Source of the DNA: Agrobacterium albertimagni AOL15
Lineage (GTDB): Bacteria; Pseudomonadota; Alphaproteobacteria; Rhizobiales; Rhizobiaceae
Direction: 5' to 3'
DNA length: 64,000 nt
NCBI RefSeq assembly: GCF_000300855.1
Contig: NZ_ALJF01000008.1
Span: 186,001 to 250,000, forward strand
Notes under the pieces: model-generated
Database searches by the model: none
What the model was told of the DNA's origin: nothing
The model's input: only the letters and a program-made list of their open reading frames with translations
In this document: piece by piece, positions 28,568 through 37,399 of the stretch
How positions within the stretch are numbered: position 1 is the first letter of the stretch
Layout of the letters: every line of letters starts with the position of its first letter
Made by a program: the position numbers and the translations under genes

Positions 28568-29803
28568 TTACGCCGCCGGCTCTTCCCAGACCTTGACCAG
28601 AGCGACGATCGTCTCGACGGCCTTTTCCATGTCCTGAACGCTCACCCATTCGAGCGGTGAGTGATAGGCATGGCCACCGGTATAGATGTTGGGGCAGGGC
28701 AGGCCCATGAAGGAAAGCCGCGAGCCGTCGGTGCCGCCGCGAATGCTGTGGCGGACGGGTTCCAGCCCGACGCGACGGACGGCTTCCTCAAGGTTCTCCA
28801 TGATCTCCGGATGGCGATCGAGGACTTGCCGCATGTTGCGGTACTGGTGTTTGACCGTGAGCGTGTGGCTCGAGCCCGGATAGGTCGCCATGACCTCCTG
28901 GGTGATCTTCTCCAGAAGCTCTTCCTTCTCTTTCAGGCCCGCTTCGGTGAAGTCTCTGACAATCAGCTGCAGCTTGGCACTTTCCATGCTGCCGGAAATA
29001 TCGACCGGATGGATAAAACCGTCACGTCCGTCCGTGGTCTCCGGTGCGATGTCGCGCGGCAGGCGGGCGACGATGTCGCTAGCGGCCTTGATGGCATTCT
29101 CCATCTTGCCCTTGGCATAGCCCGGATGCATGGCGACGCCGGTGATCTCGATCACGACGCCGTCGGCGGAAAAGGTCTCGTTCTCGATCTCGCCGACGGT
29201 CGAGCCATCAAGCGTATAGGCGAAACGGGCGCCGAGCTTTTCAAGATCCACCTTGTCCGCACCGCGGCCGATTTCCTCGTCGGTCGTGAAGAGGACCTTG
29301 ATGGTGCCGTGCTTGATGTCCGGGTTCGACATCAGATGCGCGGCAGCCGTCATGATCTCGGCCACACCCGCCTTGTCGTCCGCGCCGAGCAGGGTTGTGC
29401 CGTCGGTCGTGACGATATCGTTGCCGATCTGGTTGTTCAGCTGCGGATGGGAGGCAACGCGGATCACCTGGCTGGTGTCGCCGGTCAGCGTGATGTCGCC
29501 GCCCTGATAGTTGCGTACCAGCTGCGGTTTGACGTTGGTACCGGTGAAGTCGGGTGCGGTGTCCATGTGGCTGCAGAAGCAGATGACCGGCACCTCCCTG
29601 TCCGTATTGGACGGGATGGTCGCATAGACGTTGCCGTGTTCGTCGAGATGGGCGTCGGTAAGGCCAAGCGCCAGAAGTTCTGCCACCAGCAGGCGTCCGA
29701 GATCCTTCTGCTTCTCCGTCGAAGGCTGGCTCTGCGAGGCTGGATCAGACTGGGTGTCAATGACGACATAGCGGAGGAAGCGGTCGAGAACGGTGTCGGT
29801 CAT
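28568..29803 (-). CDS. pepT: peptidase T (tripeptide aminopeptidase)
   Basis: 411 residues of the M20B family. It removes the N-terminal residue of tripeptides in the cytoplasm and uses two zinc ions. 'VICFCSHMDTAPD' has the first metal His and Asp, 'GTTLLGADDKAGVAEIM' the bridging Asp, 'LFTTDEEIGRGAD' the catalytic Glu pair, and 'RHSIRGGTDGSRLSFMGLP' and 'GGHAYHSPLEWVSV' complete the site. The ATG at 29803 gives the usual N-terminus; a longer frame to 29851 would overlap the neighbouring carboxypeptidase gene and lacks conservation. Confidence 0.95.
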   Translation of the reverse strand: MTDTVLDRFLRYVVIDTQSDPASQSQPSTEKQKDLGRLLVAELLALGLTDAHLDEHGNVYATIPSNTDREVPVICFCSHMDTAPDFTGTNVKPQLVRNYQGGDITLTGDTSQVIRVASHPQLNNQIGNDIVTTDGTTLLGADDKAGVAEIMTAAAHLMSNPDIKHGTIKVLFTTDEEIGRGADKVDLEKLGARFAYTLDGSTVGEIENETFSADGVVIEITGVAMHPGYAKGKMENAIKAASDIVARLPRDIAPETTDGRDGFIHPVDISGSMESAKLQLIVRDFTEAGLKEKEELLEKITQEVMATYPGSSHTLTVKHQYRNMRQVLDRHPEIMENLEEAVRRVGLEPVRHSIRGGTDGSRLSFMGLPCPNIYTGGHAYHSPLEWVSVQDMEKAVETIVALVKVWEEPAA

Positions 29804-29847
29804 GGCAATGGCTTTCTCGGGGGGGGCTTTCTTGCGGCTTCCTGCCG

Positions 29848-30690
29848 TCACTGGCTGACTTTGGTGCCAAAATGACGGTCGAACAGCATGATCATTTCCT
29901 GTGTGCGGGCATTGGCGCTTTCGGCACCCAGAACCACGCCGATCAGGCGGCGGTCACCCTGGCTTGCTGAGGTCACGATGTTGTAGCCCGATGCATTGGT
30001 GAAGCCGGTCTTGATCCCTTCGGCGCCCGGATACTGCACGAGGAAGGCGTTGTGACCGCGAAATTTCATGCTGCGGAAGGTCATGCCGCGCGAGGCGAAC
30101 AGCTTGTACTCTTCGGGGAAATCCCGCAGCAGCGCCAGACCCAAACGCGCCATGTCGGTGGCGGTCGTCACCTGACGTGGATCGGGAAGGCCTGAAGGGT
30201 TGGTGAAGACCGTGCTGGTCATGCCGAGTTCGCGGGCTTTCGCCGTCATCATCCGGCCAAAGGCTTCCTCGGAGCCTGCCAGCGTTTCCGCAACCGCGGT
30301 CGCTGCGTCATTGGTCGACAGTACGACCATGCCCATGACAGCTTCCTGCACGCTGATCGTGTTGCCGGCGCCGACTGCGAATTTGTAGGGCTCCTTGCCA
30401 TTTGCATTCTCAGACATGACGAGGCGCTGGGCCCACTTGAATTGTCCCGAATGCAGCGCCTCGAAGGTGAGATAGAGCGTCATCATCTTCGTCAGCGATG
30501 CCGGATAGAGGACCATATCGGCATTCTCGGCCTCGAGGATTGCGCCGGTGCCAGCGTCGATCAGGATATGGGCATGGCCGGGTTTCTGGATCTCGGCCGC
30601 TGCCGGCGCAAACATTGAGAGCGTTACAGCGAAGGCGAGCAGCATACGGCGGGACAGGTCTGTCATCATCGAAGGAGAGACTTCTTTCAT
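29848..30690 (-). CDS. small D-alanyl-D-alanine carboxypeptidase (S11 family)
   Basis: 280 residues. A signal peptide ('MLLAFAVTLSMFAPAAAE') precedes an S11 penicillin-binding catalytic domain with all three motifs: SxxK 'YPASLTKMMT', SxN 'LSTNDAATAV' and KTG 'GIKTGFTNASGY'. It trims the terminal D-Ala of peptidoglycan stem peptides in the periplasm. It lacks the C-terminal beta domain and amphipathic anchor of DacA (about 380-400 residues), as in several alphaproteobacterial short forms. ATGs at 30690, 30669 and 30666 are in frame; none has a strong ribosome site, so the exact start is uncertain. It is codirectional with pepT, 44 bases apart. Confidence 0.88.
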   Translation of the reverse strand: MKEVSPSMMTDLSRRMLLAFAVTLSMFAPAAAEIQKPGHAHILIDAGTGAILEAENADMVLYPASLTKMMTLYLTFEALHSGQFKWAQRLVMSENANGKEPYKFAVGAGNTISVQEAVMGMVVLSTNDAATAVAETLAGSEEAFGRMMTAKARELGMTSTVFTNPSGLPDPRQVTTATDMARLGLALLRDFPEEYKLFASRGMTFRSMKFRGHNAFLVQYPGAEGIKTGFTNASGYNIVTSASQGDRRLIGVVLGAESANARTQEMIMLFDRHFGTKVSQ

Positions 30691-31022
30691 GGAGGATGGT
30701 ATGGGGGATAGCGAACTTATGCCCGTCTGTCAGCCTTTGCAGGCCTTATCGCCTGGTTTTCCGCCAGAGAATGGCGGATACTCAAGTCACTCTTTCGTCA
30801 CACACGTCCCTGATGACGTGTTGACTTTTCTCACACACCCCACTAATGACGCCCCAACGCCGGGCCACAAAGCCCGGTGTTTGTTTTGACATGTCCCGTG
30901 GTTTTCTCCGTTCGCTGACGTGAGAATCCTGTCGGAGCCTCGGAAACGGGGGCTCAGAGGAGGGCGTGTTTCCTTAAGCGGCTTGGTAACAAACCGCTGT
31001 AACCTGTTGAGAGGAAATACGG
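30691..31022 (+). promoter_or_regulatory. rpsD promoter and structured leader
   Basis: 332 bases without a gene. TTGACT (30821-30826) and TAATGA (30844-30849), 17 bases apart, form a very good promoter with a predicted start near 30856. The transcript would begin with a hairpin (30857-30880: ACGCCGGGC / GCCCGGTGT) that is followed by TTGTTTTG, so early termination is possible. A second hairpin, GAGCCTC...GGGGCTC around a GGAAAC loop, lies at 30935-30955. The rpsD ribosome site GAGAGGAAA is at about 31010-31018. The leader of about 165 bases is long for a housekeeping gene. I recognise no Rfam family. Confidence 0.55.
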
Positions 31023-31640
31023 ATGAGCAAGCGCGCATCTTCCAAGTACAAAATTGACCGCCGTATGGGCGAAAACATCTGGGGCCGTCCGAAGTCCCCG
31101 GTGAACCGCCGCGAATACGGCCCCGGCCAGCACGGCCAGCGCCGCAAGGGCAAGCTTTCGGACTTCGGCGTGCAGCTGCGCGCCAAGCAGAAGCTCAAGG
31201 GCTACTACGGCGATATCCGCGAGAAGCAGTTCCGCGCCACCTACGACGAAGCCAACCGTCGCAAGGGTGACACCGGCGAAAACCTGATCGGCCTGCTCGA
31301 GTCGCGTCTGGACGCCATCGTCTACCGCGCCAAGTTCGTACCGACGGTCTTTGCTGCCCGCCAGTTCGTCAACCACGGCCACGTCACCGTCAACGGCGTT
31401 CGCGTCAACATCGGTTCGTACCGCTGCAAGGCCGGCGACGTCATCGAAGTTCGCCAGAAGTCGAAGCAGATGGTCACGGTTCTGGAATCGGTATCGCTCG
31501 CTGAGCGTGACGTTCCTGACTACATCGAAGTCGACCACAACAAGATGGTTGCCACCTTCGTTCGCGTTCCTGGCCTTTCGGATGTTCCGTATGCGGTCAT
31601 CATGGAACCGAACCTGGTCGTCGAATTCTACTCGCGCTAA
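31023..31640 (+). CDS. rpsD: 30S ribosomal protein S4
   Basis: 205 residues. S4 binds 16S rRNA early in 30S assembly. '[20 protein letters not shown]' and '[20 protein letters not shown]' form the N-terminal part. The S4 RNA-binding domain spans about 93-155 ('[36 protein letters not shown]'). The C-terminus '[18 protein letters not shown]' is universal in bacteria. The ATG at 31023 is preceded by GAGAGG. It is not in an alpha-operon; it stands alone between murI-side genes and glsA, which is normal for rhizobia. In E. coli S4 represses its own operon, so the leader here is worth noting. Confidence 0.98.
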   Translation: MSKRASSKYKIDRRMGENIWGRPKSPVNRREYGPGQHGQRRKGKLSDFGVQLRAKQKLKGYYGDIREKQFRATYDEANRRKGDTGENLIGLLESRLDAIVYRAKFVPTVFAARQFVNHGHVTVNGVRVNIGSYRCKAGDVIEVRQKSKQMVTVLESVSLAERDVPDYIEVDHNKMVATFVRVPGLSDVPYAVIMEPNLVVEFYSR

Positions 31641-31663
31641 TTGCTCGCGAGACGGATTTGTGG

Positions 31664-31689
31664 AAAGCCGCCCTTCGGGGCGGCTTTTT
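31664..31689 (+). terminator. rho-independent terminator of rpsD
   Basis: Ten-base stem AAAGCCGCCC / GGGCGGCTTT (31664-31673 and 31678-31687) with a TTCG tetraloop, then TTC. Confidence 0.93.
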
Positions 31690-31753
31690 CTGTTTGCAGT
31701 GCAGCGTTCACCGGGAAAGATGACTGGGTACGAACGCGGGTAAGGGGTATGAC

Positions 31754-32680
31754 ATGGATCTGCAGCTGATCGCCGACGAGATTGTCAGTGCGCTCGAACC
31801 GCGCCTTGGCGAGGGCAAGGTGGCCGACTACATTCCGGAACTCGCCCGTGTCGATCCAAAGCAGTTCGGTATCGCGATCACCACTGTCGACGGTCAGACC
31901 TACAAGGCCGGCCATGCCGATACGGCCTTCTCGATCCAGAGCATTTCCAAGGTGTTCATGCTGACGCTTGCGCTCGGCAAGGCGGGCGAGTCGATCTGGA
32001 AGCGGGTGGGGCGCGAGCCGTCCGGCTCGTCGTTCAATTCCATCGTCCAGCTCGAACACGAGCATGGCATCCCGCGCAATCCCTTCATCAATGCCGGTGC
32101 GATCGTCGTCACCGACATGGTGCTTGCGGGCCATGCGCCACGCGAGGCGATCGGCGAATATCTGCGTTTCATGCGCTATCTCGCCGATGACGAGACGCTG
32201 TCGATCGACGAGAAGGTGGCGCAGTCAGAGCAGCGCACCGGCTATCGGAATTTTGCGCTGGCGAATTTCATGCGCGGCTTCGGCAATCTGCAGCATCCGG
32301 TCGAACACACGCTTGGGGTCTATTTCCACCAATGTGCGCTGGCGCTGTCCTGCGTCCAGCTTTCCCATGCCGGCCTCTTTCTCGCCAACAGGGGCACCAA
32401 TCCGCTGAGTGGTTTTTCCGTCGTCTCGCCGAAGCGGGCGCGGCGTATCAATGCCTTGATGCTGATGTGCGGCCACTACGATGGCTCGGGCGATTTCGCC
32501 TATCATGTCGGTCTGCCGGGCAAATCGGGCGTGGGCGGTGGCATTCTCGCGGTTGCGCCTGGCAAGGCGTCGATCGCCGTCTGGTCGCCGGGGCTCAACA
32601 AGGTCGGCAATTCGGCTCTCGGCTCCGTGGCGCTTGAAATGCTCGCCACCCGCACGGGCTGGTCTGTCTTCGGGACTTGA
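31754..32680 (+). CDS. glsA: glutaminase
   Basis: 308 residues of the serine-dependent beta-lactamase-like glutaminase family. It hydrolyses glutamine to glutamate and ammonia in the cytoplasm. The catalytic SxxK is in '[12 protein letters not shown]'. '[14 protein letters not shown]', '[10 protein letters not shown]', '[16 protein letters not shown]' and '[19 protein letters not shown]' are the further conserved blocks around the active site. The length is standard. The ATG at 31754 follows AAGGGGTATGAC. It is codirectional with ttcA, 58 bases before it. Confidence 0.95.
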   Translation: MDLQLIADEIVSALEPRLGEGKVADYIPELARVDPKQFGIAITTVDGQTYKAGHADTAFSIQSISKVFMLTLALGKAGESIWKRVGREPSGSSFNSIVQLEHEHGIPRNPFINAGAIVVTDMVLAGHAPREAIGEYLRFMRYLADDETLSIDEKVAQSEQRTGYRNFALANFMRGFGNLQHPVEHTLGVYFHQCALALSCVQLSHAGLFLANRGTNPLSGFSVVSPKRARRINALMLMCGHYDGSGDFAYHVGLPGKSGVGGGILAVAPGKASIAVWSPGLNKVGNSALGSVALEMLATRTGWSVFGT

Positions 32681-32738
32681 TCTTGCTGGTCGCACAGGGC
32701 ATTGGAGAGCCGAACAGCCGCCGAGGCCGGAGCCGAAG

Positions 32739-33638
32739 ATGAACCTCGTCAACATGATCGACAGCCAGAATGCCGCCGCGCTCGACGGCGAGGACGAGCT
32801 TGATCTGTCGACGGTGCACCCCGTCTTCGCTAGGGCACCGCGCTCGGTCTCCTTCAACAAGCTGCGCAAACGGCTTATCCGGCAGGTGCGCCAGGCAATG
32901 TCTGACTTCGACATGCTGAAGGGACAGCAGCGCTGGCTGGTCGGGCTTTCCGGCGGCAAGGACAGCTATGGCCTGCTCGCCATCCTCCTTGACCTGCAAT
33001 GGCGCGGGCTCTTGCCGGTGGAGCTGGTGGCCTGCAATCTTGACCAGGGCCAGCCGAACTTTCCGAAGCACGTCCTGCCGGAATACCTGGCTTCGATCGG
33101 GGTGAAACATCGGATCGAGTATCGGGACACCTATTCCATCGTGAAGGAAAAGGTACCGAGCGGCGGCACATACTGCTCGCTCTGTTCCCGGCTTCGTCGT
33201 GGCAATCTCTACCGGATCGCCCGCGAAGAAGGCTGTGATGCGCTGGTGCTCGGCCATCACCGCGAGGATATCCTTGAAACCTTCTTCATGAACTTCTTCC
33301 ATGGTGGCCGCCTCTCGGCGATGCCGGCGAAACTGTTGAACGACGACAAGGATCTCTTCGTCCTGCGTCCGCTGGCTTACGCGGCCGAAGAGGACATGGC
33401 CCGCTTTGCCCAGGCCATGGAATTCCCGATCATCCCTTGCGACCTCTGCGGCTCGCAGGACGGTCTGCAGCGCAATGCGATGAAGGAGATGCTGGCCGGA
33501 ATCGAGGCGAAGATGCCGGGACGCAAGGATGCGATGCTCAGGGCGCTTGCGCATGTCGATCCCTCGCATCTCCTCGACCCGAAGCTCTTCGATTTCGCCG
33601 GGCTCGCTGTCACGACGCCGTCACAGACGGACGGCTAA
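32739..33638 (+). CDS. ttcA: tRNA 2-thiocytidine(32) synthetase TtcA
   Basis: 299 residues. TtcA adds sulfur to C32 of some tRNAs with ATP and an iron-sulfur cluster. The PP-loop is '[14 protein letters not shown]'. The cluster-binding CxxC is '[12 protein letters not shown]', with the third region at '[15 protein letters not shown]'. '[22 protein letters not shown]' is the TtcA signature. The ATG at 32739 has a modest purine stretch before it (GCCGAAG). A long 5' in-frame extension inside glsA is discarded. Confidence 0.94.
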   Translation: MNLVNMIDSQNAAALDGEDELDLSTVHPVFARAPRSVSFNKLRKRLIRQVRQAMSDFDMLKGQQRWLVGLSGGKDSYGLLAILLDLQWRGLLPVELVACNLDQGQPNFPKHVLPEYLASIGVKHRIEYRDTYSIVKEKVPSGGTYCSLCSRLRRGNLYRIAREEGCDALVLGHHREDILETFFMNFFHGGRLSAMPAKLLNDDKDLFVLRPLAYAAEEDMARFAQAMEFPIIPCDLCGSQDGLQRNAMKEMLAGIEAKMPGRKDAMLRALAHVDPSHLLDPKLFDFAGLAVTTPSQTDG

Positions 33639-33775
33639 GAACGACCACCTTCAACCTCAAGGCCCCAAGACAGATGTTCATGTATGGGCTCGAAGGAACG
33701 CCAAGTCGCGATCCTGGAGAGCTCGACTGAAGTCTGTCTTCGTTGCGTCCAGGCAGTGCAAGACGGACCACGTGC

Positions 33776-34606
33776 ATGATTTTTCGCGACAGTGATCTCT
33801 TCGATATCCTCGATCTCGTCAGGACGGCCGGGCAAAGGGAGATCCTTCCGAGGTTCCGCCGCTTCGATGCGCCCGATGTCGTCGAAAAGAAGTCGTCGAT
33901 CGATCTCGTAACCGACGCGGATCTCGAGACCGAGGCCTACCTCACGGCAGAGCTTCTGAAGCAGTGGCCGGAGGCGCTGGTCGTCGGAGAGGAGGCCTGT
34001 GAAAGCAATCCGGCGCTTGTTTCGGCTCTTGCCGATGCGGACCTGGCGTTTGTCATCGATCCCGTGGACGGGACCTTCAATTTTCAGGCGGGATTGCCGG
34101 TCTTCGGGACCAACCTTGCTGTGGTCAAGGGTGGCGAGACCATCGCGGCATTAATCCATGACAGCGTCCTCGGTGACACGCTGATTGCGACCAAGGCTGC
34201 GGGCGCTCGCTGGCTGAGGGCCGACGGCATTGAGGCCGCGATCCGGGTTGCGGCGGCGACGGACCTGTCGATGATGGTGGGCACGATTTCGATCAATGAC
34301 ATCAGCCGGGAGGAGCGTCGGCGTATCGCCGGCAATCTGGCGCAAACCAAGATGGCCTTTGCCTATAACTGCTCGGCGTACGAATACTGGCTTGTCGCGA
34401 CAGGAAAGGTCCATTTCATCGGCCACCACAAACTCATGCCCTGGGATCATCTTGCCGGCGTTCTCCTGCATGAGGAAGCCGGTGGCGTGACGAGGAGGTT
34501 TGACGGCTCGCCCTATCTGCCCGGGCAAACGACCGGTGGCATTCTCAGCGCACCGGACGCCGATAGCTGGGAGATGATCCTATCGAGAGTGGTTCTTGCG
34601 AGCTAG
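33776..34606 (+). CDS. inositol monophosphatase-family protein, copy A
   Basis: 276 residues. Metal and substrate motifs are intact: 'VVGEEA' (Glu of motif 1), 'FVIDPVDGTFNFQAG' (DPxDGTxNF) and 'MPWDHLAGVLLHEEAGG' (WDxxAG). The family hydrolyses sugar and inositol monophosphates (and PAP in CysQ), and the substrate cannot be told. It closely resembles the copy at 37400: both have 'DGTFNF' where most have 'DGTTNF', both have 'KLMPWDHLAG', and both end with the 'FDGSPYLP' stretch. A frame upstream from 33743 is not used. The membrane hydrolase gene follows. Confidence 0.87.
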   Translation: MIFRDSDLFDILDLVRTAGQREILPRFRRFDAPDVVEKKSSIDLVTDADLETEAYLTAELLKQWPEALVVGEEACESNPALVSALADADLAFVIDPVDGTFNFQAGLPVFGTNLAVVKGGETIAALIHDSVLGDTLIATKAAGARWLRADGIEAAIRVAAATDLSMMVGTISINDISREERRRIAGNLAQTKMAFAYNCSAYEYWLVATGKVHFIGHHKLMPWDHLAGVLLHEEAGGVTRRFDGSPYLPGQTTGGILSAPDADSWEMILSRVVLAS

Positions 34607-34815
34607 GGGGATTTGCGAAGGGCCGTTGGCGGGCTACCGCCGGATGGCTCGATCGGTAGGTTGCAGGTCTGGCGCAAACAAGACACAGGAAATGTCTGTA
34701 TTTCCGGAAGTGCTTCTGACTTTGGCTGGACTGTGCCGGAGCCTTCTTGCACATTGCGGATCAACGAAGATCCTTGAGCCTTGCTCTAGGTTTCGAGCAG
34801 TGCGTAGGAGTAGGA

Positions 34816-36021
34816 ATGTCTGAGGTCGCTCAGCCTTCGGTGTCGAGGCGTGCCGTCTTTCTCGTCGGGGGATATGAACGCAACGATGCAGCCGGCTTTT
34901 TTCGGCGAATCGGCCGCGAAATGGAGCGCTTCTGCAAGTGCTGGTCGGTCGAGGCGACACTCGGGGTACCGGTCGAGGCGGCGGACGCCTCCGCGACGAC
35001 GGCGGTCGCCGACTATCGAGGTCCCGACGGCGTCTGCCGATCCGAGATTACCTTTTTGAGCTTCGACGATATCGTCAAGCATGACGGTGCCAGACCGTTT
35101 GTCTCGCGGCTTCTTGCATATCTCATTGCCTTTTTCGACTATGTCGTCTCCGGCACGATGTTCCGCTTCTTTGCCACCAATTGGCGCTTCGCTCTCTATT
35201 TCCTCTATCCCCTTGTCATGCTGGGACTGTTCGTCTGGTTCGGCACGATCACCTATCGTCTCGTGCACTGGATTGAACTTCCCGGTGGCCCGCTTCTGCC
35301 GGGACTTGCCGGGCTTGCTGTCACCTATGCTCTCGGTCGTTCTGTCGGCCGACGCTATTTCGTTTTCCACCTCATGGATCTCTGGTCGTTCAGCCGCGAG
35401 CATCTTCATTGCCGGCGCCCGGTCATGGATCAGAGGATAGAGGCCTGGGCTGCGTTGATTTCGCAGCGCATGGCGCAATCGGCCCATGACGAAGTCCTGC
35501 TCGTCGGCCATTCGACAGGGGGCGCGCTGATCCTCGACGTCGCTCACCAACTGGCCGACCGGCTGGCAGCCGAGGGACGGCCCGTCGCCTTTCAGCTGGT
35601 CACGGTCGGTTCGACATCGCTGAAGGTTGCGCTGCACCCCGCGGCATCGCGCGCACGATCGCGCCTGGAGGCCCTTGCCAGTCATCCCGGCATTCGCTGG
35701 ACCGAGTTCCAGTCGCTCACTGACATCATCAACTTCTACAAGTGCGACCCTTACGCCCGTGCAGGGCTTGCCCATCAGCGCAGCGACGCCTTTCCGCGGC
35801 AGTTCCAGGTCCGCATCCGTGACATGCTGGAACGGGAGACCTACAGGCGGATAAAGAAGAACTTCTTCCGCGTTCACTATCAGTTTATCTCGGCCAACAG
35901 CCGCCGCTATTTCTATGATTTCTTCATGATCTGCTGTGGTACCCGGCCGATCGACGCCGTAAGAGGCGACAGGCTGTCGCTCTCGGCAGAAGCAGACAAG
36001 ACCGCAGAGGCGACTTCATGA
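34816..36021 (+). CDS. membrane-anchored alpha/beta hydrolase of unknown function, paralogue A
   Basis: 401 residues. 'VFLVGGYERND' starts the fold (oxyanion-loop position). Hydrophobic segments lie around 125-150 and 155-175 ('WRFALYFLYPLVMLGLFVWF'). The nucleophile elbow 'LLVGHSTGGALI' has Ser 233, Asp 303 is in 'FQSLTDIINFYKC', and His 354 is in 'FFRVHYQFI': a plausible catalytic triad. A paralogue at 40413 shares this layout with the same 70-residue Ser-to-Asp spacing. The ATG at 34816 is preceded by AGGAGTAGGA. Its stop overlaps the next gene by 4 bases (ATGA), so it is coupled to the methyltransferase. I recognise no described family; the function is unknown. Confidence 0.78.
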   Translation: MSEVAQPSVSRRAVFLVGGYERNDAAGFFRRIGREMERFCKCWSVEATLGVPVEAADASATTAVADYRGPDGVCRSEITFLSFDDIVKHDGARPFVSRLLAYLIAFFDYVVSGTMFRFFATNWRFALYFLYPLVMLGLFVWFGTITYRLVHWIELPGGPLLPGLAGLAVTYALGRSVGRRYFVFHLMDLWSFSREHLHCRRPVMDQRIEAWAALISQRMAQSAHDEVLLVGHSTGGALILDVAHQLADRLAAEGRPVAFQLVTVGSTSLKVALHPAASRARSRLEALASHPGIRWTEFQSLTDIINFYKCDPYARAGLAHQRSDAFPRQFQVRIRDMLERETYRRIKKNFFRVHYQFISANSRRYFYDFFMICCGTRPIDAVRGDRLSLSAEADKTAEATS

Positions 36022-36599
36022 TCCGCATTTCCTTCATCCTCTGGGCCCTGATGCTGGTGACCTGGTGCGCCATGCGTTATCCGGCCATGCGCCGGGCGCG
36101 GCGTCAGAAGACGGCGATCGACAAGCGCACGCCGCTCGATATTTCACTGCTTGTCCTTTGCACGCTCGGGCTGGTCGCGATGCCTGTTCTCTGGCGGCTG
36201 GATGTCTTCGGAGGACTGGCCGATCGCGGGCAGGGCATTGTGACCCTCGTGCTCGGGACGCTCTCCGGCATCGCCTTTCTCTGGCTCTTCCGCCGCAGCC
36301 ACAAGGATCTCGGCAAGAACTGGTCGGTAACGCTTGAAGTGCGAGAGGGACATCAGCTGGTCACCGGCGGTGTCTACGCCTATGTGCGTCACCCGATGTA
36401 TGCCTCCTTCCTCCTCTGGGGCGTGACCCAGGCGCTGCTCATTCCCAACTGGATTGCAGGCCTTGCCGGTCTTGTTGCTGTCTTTGCCCTCTATGCCGTG
36501 CGTCAGTCGCGCGAGGAGGCGATGATGCGGGACACCTTCGGCGCCGAATATGACGCCTATTGCGCCCGCACCAAGCGGTTGGTTCCCGGCATCTTCTGA
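36018..36599 (+). CDS. ICMT/PEMT-type membrane methyltransferase
   Basis: 193 residues with four to five membrane helices. The C-terminal cofactor region 'VTGGVYAYVRHPMYASFLLWG' has the RHPxY motif, and 'RQSREEAMMRDTFGAEYDAYCARTKRLVPGIF' has the EExxL-like Glu pair and the 'Y..Y..R...RLVPG' ending of the isoprenylcysteine carboxyl methyltransferase superfamily. Bacterial members methylate small hydrophobic acids, phospholipid headgroups or unknown substrates with S-adenosylmethionine. It is translationally coupled to the membrane hydrolase upstream, which suggests a joint substrate. The substrate is unknown. Confidence 0.84.
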   Translation: MIRISFILWALMLVTWCAMRYPAMRRARRQKTAIDKRTPLDISLLVLCTLGLVAMPVLWRLDVFGGLADRGQGIVTLVLGTLSGIAFLWLFRRSHKDLGKNWSVTLEVREGHQLVTGGVYAYVRHPMYASFLLWGVTQALLIPNWIAGLAGLVAVFALYAVRQSREEAMMRDTFGAEYDAYCARTKRLVPGIF

Positions 36600-36604
36600 G
36601 CGCC

Positions 36605-37222
36605 TCAGCGGCGACGTAGCGCTTGCTTGATTTCCTTGATCGACCGCTCGTGCAGCTTCGGGTTCTTGTCGATGTTGAAATGGCCGATGCCGCTGATCGC
36701 CGTTTCGCCCTGACGCAGGTTGATATTGGCGAGTTCGCCCTTGAAGCCGGGGGCCGGCAGGACGGGTGACCAGAGGTTCTCTCCGCCCGTGTAGAAGTTC
36801 AGCGTCTTCTTGACGTTGCCCGGCACAGGGCCCTTGCCGGTCGGATCGAAACTCAGGATCAGAGCGACCGGGATCTTCATCGGTTGCAAGGCTCGTGCGA
36901 CCGAGAATGTCATGTCGGCCCCCAACGAATGTCCGACGAGTACAATCGGACGTGCGTCCTTCGATGCGCGGTAGCGCTCGGCGATCCTGCGGGCAAAGGT
37001 CTGGGCATTCGGCAGTGACATCACCTGCGCATCCACCCCATCCGCCTTCAACTGTTGCCCCAGGGTATTCAGACCCGTCGAGAAAATGTCGGCAAAGCCG
37101 CGAAACAGGTAGACCTGCCCATTTGGTGGCTGCGGCTTACGGGGCTTTGCCGCTTCGGCGGGCAGGACGGAGGCTGCTAGAAAAAGGGATGCCTGGGAGA
37201 GGAGGGCGCGCCTGGAAATCAT
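36605..37222 (-). CDS. secreted alpha/beta hydrolase (lipase-like)
   Basis: 205 residues. The start 'MISRRALLSQASLFLAASVLPAEAA' is a signal peptide with a twin Arg (SRRALL), compatible with Tat or Sec export. The nucleophile is the Ser in 'VLVGHSLGADM', the usual Asp follows near 'LILSFDPTG', and the His near the C-terminus is in 'ISGIGHFNID'. A small serine hydrolase or lipase-like enzyme of unknown substrate. The ATG at 37222 was preferred to 37264 because it gives a clean signal peptide. It converges on the methyltransferase gene (5 bases apart). Confidence 0.8.
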   Translation of the reverse strand: MISRRALLSQASLFLAASVLPAEAAKPRKPQPPNGQVYLFRGFADIFSTGLNTLGQQLKADGVDAQVMSLPNAQTFARRIAERYRASKDARPIVLVGHSLGADMTFSVARALQPMKIPVALILSFDPTGKGPVPGNVKKTLNFYTGGENLWSPVLPAPGFKGELANINLRQGETAISGIGHFNIDKNPKLHERSIKEIKQALRRR

Positions 37223-37399
37223 GTGGGGAGGACATCCTCGAAAATGGAGTAGTTTCGGATTCATGCATGATTTGTCGAGCCTGACAACCGACTTGCTGGG
37301 CCAATGGCCCTGTACTTCGCCACTGTCGACAGGCTAGAACGGGCGCATCCCGAACGGCGCCCGTTTTCGCGCCTCTTTCACGGAACAGAAAGGCCTCTC

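Noticed and set aside
30844..30889. Small RNA ending at the 30857-30880 hairpin
   Set aside because: The predicted transcription start lies right at the hairpin, leaving almost no RNA before the terminator; a leader element of rpsD is more likely.
34786..35877. 363-codon open frame on the minus strand opposite hydrolase paralogue A
   Set aside because: The plus strand product has a paralogue and a ribosome site; the minus strand product has neither.
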